From: Pseudomonas japonica
Lineage (GTDB): Bacteria > Pseudomonadota > Gammaproteobacteria > Pseudomonadales > Pseudomonadaceae
Assembly: GCF_900188455.1 (NCBI RefSeq)
Contig: NZ_FZOL01000008.1
Location: 124,001-188,000 of the forward strand
Direction of reading: 5' to 3'
Length of the DNA stretch: 64,000 nucleotides
The position numbers and the translations under genes are program-made. Each line of letters begins with the position of its first letter. Position 1 is the stretch's first letter. Positions 61,067 through 64,000 of the stretch are shown here, one piece after another. The notes under the pieces were generated by a model, which had not been told where the DNA came from, made no database searches, and saw only the letters and a program-made list of their open reading frames with translations.

Positions 61067-61630
61067 ATGCCCGCCGTCCCGCGTTTCTGCCCGCAATGCT
61101 CCGCCGCGCTGCACCAGGGACGGCCGGACGGCGATACCCACGAGCGCCTGATGTGCGCCGGCTGCGGCTACATCCACTACGTCAATCCGAAGATCATCGC
61201 CGGCTGCATCATCGAGCGCGACGGCAAGTACCTGCTCTGCCAGCGCGCCATCCCGCCGCGCCCGGGCACCTGGACCCTGCCGGCGGGCTTCATGGAAGCC
61301 GGGGAAACCACCGAACAGGCGGCCCTGCGCGAAGTCTGGGAAGAAACCGGGGTGCGCGCCGACATCGTCTCGCCCTACTCGATCTTCAGCGTGCCGAAGA
61401 TCAGCGAGGTGTACATCATCTTCCGCGCGGTGGCCGTGGAGATCACCGGCGAGTATGGCCCGGAAACCATGGACTGCCGTTTCTTCGCCCCCGACGAAAT
61501 TCCCTGGGACGCCATCTACTACCCGGCGATCCGGCAGATCCTCGAACGCTACATCGAGGAACGCCAGGCCGGGGTCTATGGCATCTACATGGGCAACGAC
61601 GACAGCGGCAAGGTGCATTTCATACGCTGA
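61067..61630 (+). CDS. Nudix hydrolase with N-terminal zinc ribbon
   Basis: 187 residues. Cys pairs RFCPQCSA and LMCAGCGY form a zinc ribbon, as in NADH pyrophosphatases. The Nudix box is GFMEAGETTEQAALREVWEE followed by TGV, complete for metal binding. It cleaves a nucleoside diphosphate linked to another group; ADP-ribose, FAD or NADH-like substrates are typical of the ribbon-bearing type. It starts two bases after the GntR stop, so the two are co-translated. It overlaps the convergent LysR gene by 11 bp. Confidence 0.9.
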   Translation: MPAVPRFCPQCSAALHQGRPDGDTHERLMCAGCGYIHYVNPKIIAGCIIERDGKYLLCQRAIPPRPGTWTLPAGFMEAGETTEQAALREVWEETGVRADIVSPYSIFSVPKISEVYIIFRAVAVEITGEYGPETMDCRFFAPDEIPWDAIYYPAIRQILERYIEERQAGVYGIYMGNDDSGKVHFIR

Positions 61631-62501
61631 GGCGCTCGCGCATGAACTCGATCAGCGCCTGCACCGGCCGCGCGCTCTGCCGGTGTTGCGGGTAGACCGC
61701 GGAAAGCTGCAACGGCTCGGGCGCGAAGCTCTCCAGCACGGGCACCAGGTGCCCCGCCGCCAGCGCATCGCCGACGATGAAGGTCGGCAGATAGGTAATC
61801 CCCATGCCCTTGATCGCCGCGTCGCGCAGCAGCTCGCCGTTGTTCGCGCGCATCCGCCCGCACACCGTCACCACCCTGGCCTTGCCCTGCTCGACGAAAC
61901 GCCACTGCACCTGGCGGCCATGGCCGTAGGGCAGGCAGTCGTGGTTCGCCAGTTCGTCCGGGCGTGACGGCGTGCCCTTGCGCGCGAGGTAATCCGGACT
62001 CGCGCAGTAGACCCGTTCGATGGCCGCCAGACGACGGGCGATCAGGGTCGAGTCCTCCAGCACGCCGATGCGCAGCGCCAGGTCGTAGCCTTCGCCGAGC
62101 AGGTCCACCGAGCGATCGCTCAGGTCCACCTCGACACTGACCTGCGGGTAGCGCTGGAGAAACTCCGGCAGCAGGCAGCCCAGATGGGCCACGGCGAACG
62201 ACAACGGCGCACTGACCCGCACGGTGCCGCGCGGTTCGCTGGTCTGCCCGGTGATCCCCTGCTCCACCTGCTCGACCTCGCTGAGCAGGCGCAGCGCCGA
62301 TTCGTAATAGCTCTGGCCCAGTGGTGTGGGATCGAGGCGGCGGGTCGAGCGGTTGAGCAGACGCACGCCCAGGCGCTCCTCCAGGGCCATCAGCCGGCGG
62401 CTGACGAACTGCTTGGACAGGCCCAGCTGGTCGGCGGCGGCGGTGAAACTGCCAGACTCCATGACCTGGGAAAAGATACGCATGTCTTCGAACGGGTTCA
62501 T
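61620..62501 (-). CDS. LysR-family regulator divergent from esterase
   Basis: 293 residues with N-terminal helix-turn-helix (MNPFEDMRIFSQVMESGSF, LSKQFVSRRLMALEERLGV) and the CrgA/DsdC-like effector domain starting EPRGTVRVSAPLSFAVAHLG. AGGAAG precedes ATG 62501. It is divergent from the exported esterase gene with a 115-bp intergenic, the usual layout for control of the neighbour. Its stop overlaps the Nudix gene. Confidence 0.9.
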   Translation of the reverse strand: MNPFEDMRIFSQVMESGSFTAAADQLGLSKQFVSRRLMALEERLGVRLLNRSTRRLDPTPLGQSYYESALRLLSEVEQVEQGITGQTSEPRGTVRVSAPLSFAVAHLGCLLPEFLQRYPQVSVEVDLSDRSVDLLGEGYDLALRIGVLEDSTLIARRLAAIERVYCASPDYLARKGTPSRPDELANHDCLPYGHGRQVQWRFVEQGKARVVTVCGRMRANNGELLRDAAIKGMGITYLPTFIVGDALAAGHLVPVLESFAPEPLQLSAVYPQHRQSARPVQALIEFMRERLSV

Positions 62502-62616
62502 TGTCACTTCCTGGTGGACAGTAAAACGCTTTATAGCCGCTTTTTCGCTTTTTCGCATCCCAATAATCTAGCCACACCTTACGACCCCACTCATTGCGAA
62601 GAAAAGGAATCTGCAC

Positions 62617-63636
62617 ATGAACATCCTCAACAAGACCCTCGGCGCCACCCTCCTCGCCCTCTCCGTCGGCAACGCCTTCGCCGCCGGCAGCCCGGGTGTC
62701 GAACACACCACCCAGGCCTTCCTCGAAGCGCTGGAAAAAGCCGGCGGCAAACCGCTGGAGCAGCTCCCGCCGAAGGACGCCCGCGCGGTGCTCAGCGGCG
62801 CCCAGGCCTCGGTGCAGGTCGACCTGTCCGGCATCGAGGTCAGCGAGAAGATCATCGGCGTCGGCCAGGACAAGCTGACCCTGAAGATCGTGCGCCCGGC
62901 CAAGGTCGCCGGCGAGTTGCCGGTGTTCATGTTCTTCCACGGCGGCGGCTGGGTCCTCGGCGACTTCCCGACCCACCAGCGGCTGATCCGCGACCTGGTG
63001 GTCGGCTCCGGCGCGGTGGCGGTCTACGTCGATTACACGCCATCGCCCGAAGCCCACTACCCGACCGCGATCAACCAGGCCTACGCCGCCACCCAGTGGG
63101 TCGCCGAGCACGGCAAGGAGATCGGTGTCGACAGCCAGCGCCTGGCGGTGGCCGGCAACAGTGTCGGCGGCAACATGGCGGCGGTGGTCGCGCTGCTGGC
63201 CAAGGAACGGAAAACCCCGGCCCTGCGCTTCCAGTTGCTGCTCTGGCCGGTGACCGATGCCAACTTCGAAACCGCCTCGTACCAGCAGTTCGCCAACGGT
63301 CACTTCCTCACCCGCAGCGTGATGAACTGGTTCTGGGACAGCTACACCACCGATCAGGGTGAGCGCGCGCAGATCCATGCCTCACCGCTGCGCGCCAGTG
63401 TCGAACAGCTCAAGGGCCTGCCGCCGGCACTGGTGCAGACCGCCGAGCTCGACGTTCTGCGCGACGAAGGCGAAGCCTATGCCCGCAAGCTGGACGCCGC
63501 CGGGGTGACGGTGACCGCGGTGCGCTACAACGGCATGATCCACGACTACGGCCTGCTCAACCCGCTGGCCAGGGTGCCCGCGGTGCAGGCGGCGATGCGT
63601 CAGGCGGCACTGGAACTGAAGACGCACCTGAACTGA
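62617..63636 (+). CDS. Exported esterase/lipase, hormone-sensitive-lipase family
   Basis: 339 residues with a signal peptide (MNILNKTLGATLLALSVGNA, cleavage near AFAAG). The alpha/beta-hydrolase_3 elements are complete: oxyanion motif MFFHGGGWVLGDF, nucleophile AVAGNSVGGNMAAVVALL, acid in AELDVLRDEGEAYA and His in GMIHDYGLLN. Probably a periplasmic carboxylesterase for short acyl esters. GAAAAGGAA precedes the start. It has its own terminator at 63653 and a divergent LysR regulator. Confidence 0.92.
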   Translation: MNILNKTLGATLLALSVGNAFAAGSPGVEHTTQAFLEALEKAGGKPLEQLPPKDARAVLSGAQASVQVDLSGIEVSEKIIGVGQDKLTLKIVRPAKVAGELPVFMFFHGGGWVLGDFPTHQRLIRDLVVGSGAVAVYVDYTPSPEAHYPTAINQAYAATQWVAEHGKEIGVDSQRLAVAGNSVGGNMAAVVALLAKERKTPALRFQLLLWPVTDANFETASYQQFANGHFLTRSVMNWFWDSYTTDQGERAQIHASPLRASVEQLKGLPPALVQTAELDVLRDEGEAYARKLDAAGVTVTAVRYNGMIHDYGLLNPLARVPAVQAAMRQAALELKTHLN

Positions 63637-63652
63637 TGACCCTGGAAATCGG

Positions 63653-63678
63653 AGGGGCCGCGAATGCGGCCCCTTTTG
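63653..63678 (+). terminator. Terminator after the esterase gene
   Basis: GGGGCCGC-GAAT-GCGGCCCC, an 8-bp perfect stem extended by an A-T pair, followed by TTTTGTTT, 17 bp past the stop. Confidence 0.9.
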
Positions 63679-63735
63679 TTTCTTGGATTGCCGCCCTTGG
63701 TAGAAGATCTGCACCGCTCCCACAGGGCCCGCGCC

Positions 63736-64000
63736 TTACTTCAGCGCCGCATAACTGTTCATCAGATTGCGGTAGTTCGGCAGGCGCTGCGACAGCAGGT
63801 TGCCCAGCCCTTCGATGTCGTTGCGCCAGTCACGGTGCAGCTCGCAGGCCACGGCGAACCAGTTCATCAGTTGCGCACCGGCCGCGCTCATGCGCGCCCA
63901 GGCGGCCTGCTGCACGGTCTCGTTGAAGGTGCCGGAGGCGTCGGTGACGACGAACACGTCATAGCCCTCGGCCAGCGCCGACAGGGTCGGGAAGGCCACG
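63736..64000 (-). CDS. Isochorismatase-like hydrolase, YcaC type (5' partial)
   Basis: C-terminal 88 codons of a gene that enters from the right edge; the apparent first Met is an internal Val codon (GTG). VFVVTDASGTFNETVQQAAW, RMSAAGAQLMNWFAVACELH and the end LPNYRNLMNSYAALK match the C-terminal half of YcaC-like cysteine hydrolases (about 208 residues). The catalytic Cys would lie outside the window. It converges on the esterase gene across its terminator. The substrate of this group is undefined. Confidence 0.85.
   Translation of the reverse strand, partial: VAFPTLSALAEGYDVFVVTDASGTFNETVQQAAWARMSAAGAQLMNWFAVACELHRDWRNDIEGLGNLLSQRLPNYRNLMNSYAALK

Overview
The window is GC-rich chromosomal DNA from a Pseudomonas. 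The clearest lineage markers are an MvaT/TurB-type H-NS analogue (50884-51243), a pseudomonad 4-hydroxyphenylpyruvate dioxygenase (hppD, 5889-6965), an OprD-family porin, a DUF2790 protein and REP-type palindromes ending in GCTCC(C/T)AC. There is no rRNA, tRNA, CRISPR array, transposase or prophage. Coding density is high, and several convergent gene pairs overlap at their 3' ends.

Layout. 1-4912: two convergent hybrid histidine kinases, a fungal-type cytosine deaminase and an Hsp31/DJ-1-like protein. 5041-9835: a stand-alone CSS sensor protein, hppD, a CSS-EAL c-di-GMP phosphodiesterase and RarD. 9798-17154: a TerC/CBS/CorC membrane protein, a LysR regulator, a chemoreceptor with an adjacent degenerate MCP-like protein and a small partner, and an AraC regulator. 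17495-21764: a LuxR-type regulator followed by an outer-membrane protein, an MFS carrier and a class II HDAC-like amidohydrolase, which looks like an uptake and deacetylation operon. 22363-27607: DkgB, a DUF2790 protein, a MocR regulator, and a deaminase/CynX-like transporter pair with a divergent LysR gene.

27950-45408 (all minus strand) is the most striking region. A periplasmic adaptor, a GAF-like/HlyD membrane protein and an M50-protease/HlyD fusion with a PqqD/RRE-like N-terminus come first. They are followed by GNAT, DUF6916 and tail-collar (Mdp-type) genes, a 3381-residue adhesin-like protein (DUF4347, FG-GAP, cadherin-like and Ig-like repeats) and a TolC-family lipoprotein. No ABC ATPase or RND pump is present, so this looks like a non-canonical export system with its large surface cargo. 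A perfect CRP/Vfr-type palindrome lies in front of the cargo half.

45487-53553: a Cys-rich secreted protein, a DUF899 protein, a glycosyltransferase, CobF, an OprD porin, the MvaT-like protein, GloA and an NCS1 permease. 53883-61630: a catabolic cluster with a two-component flavin monooxygenase, DUF1185 protein, alpha/beta hydrolase, aldehyde dehydrogenase, second flavin reductase, CMD-family protein, GntR/FCD regulator and Nudix hydrolase. Three near-identical TGGTATACCA operators, including one in the permease promoter, tie permease and enzymes into one predicted regulon for uptake and oxidative ring opening of an unknown, probably N-heterocyclic, compound. 61620-64000: a LysR regulator, an exported esterase and a truncated isochorismatase-like gene.

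Non-coding DNA is dominated by four copies of a ~270-410 bp long-palindromic element (near 11635, 21789, 27617 and 46719), with hairpin tips that covary between copies, and by two shorter REPIN-like palindromes (55870 and 59631).
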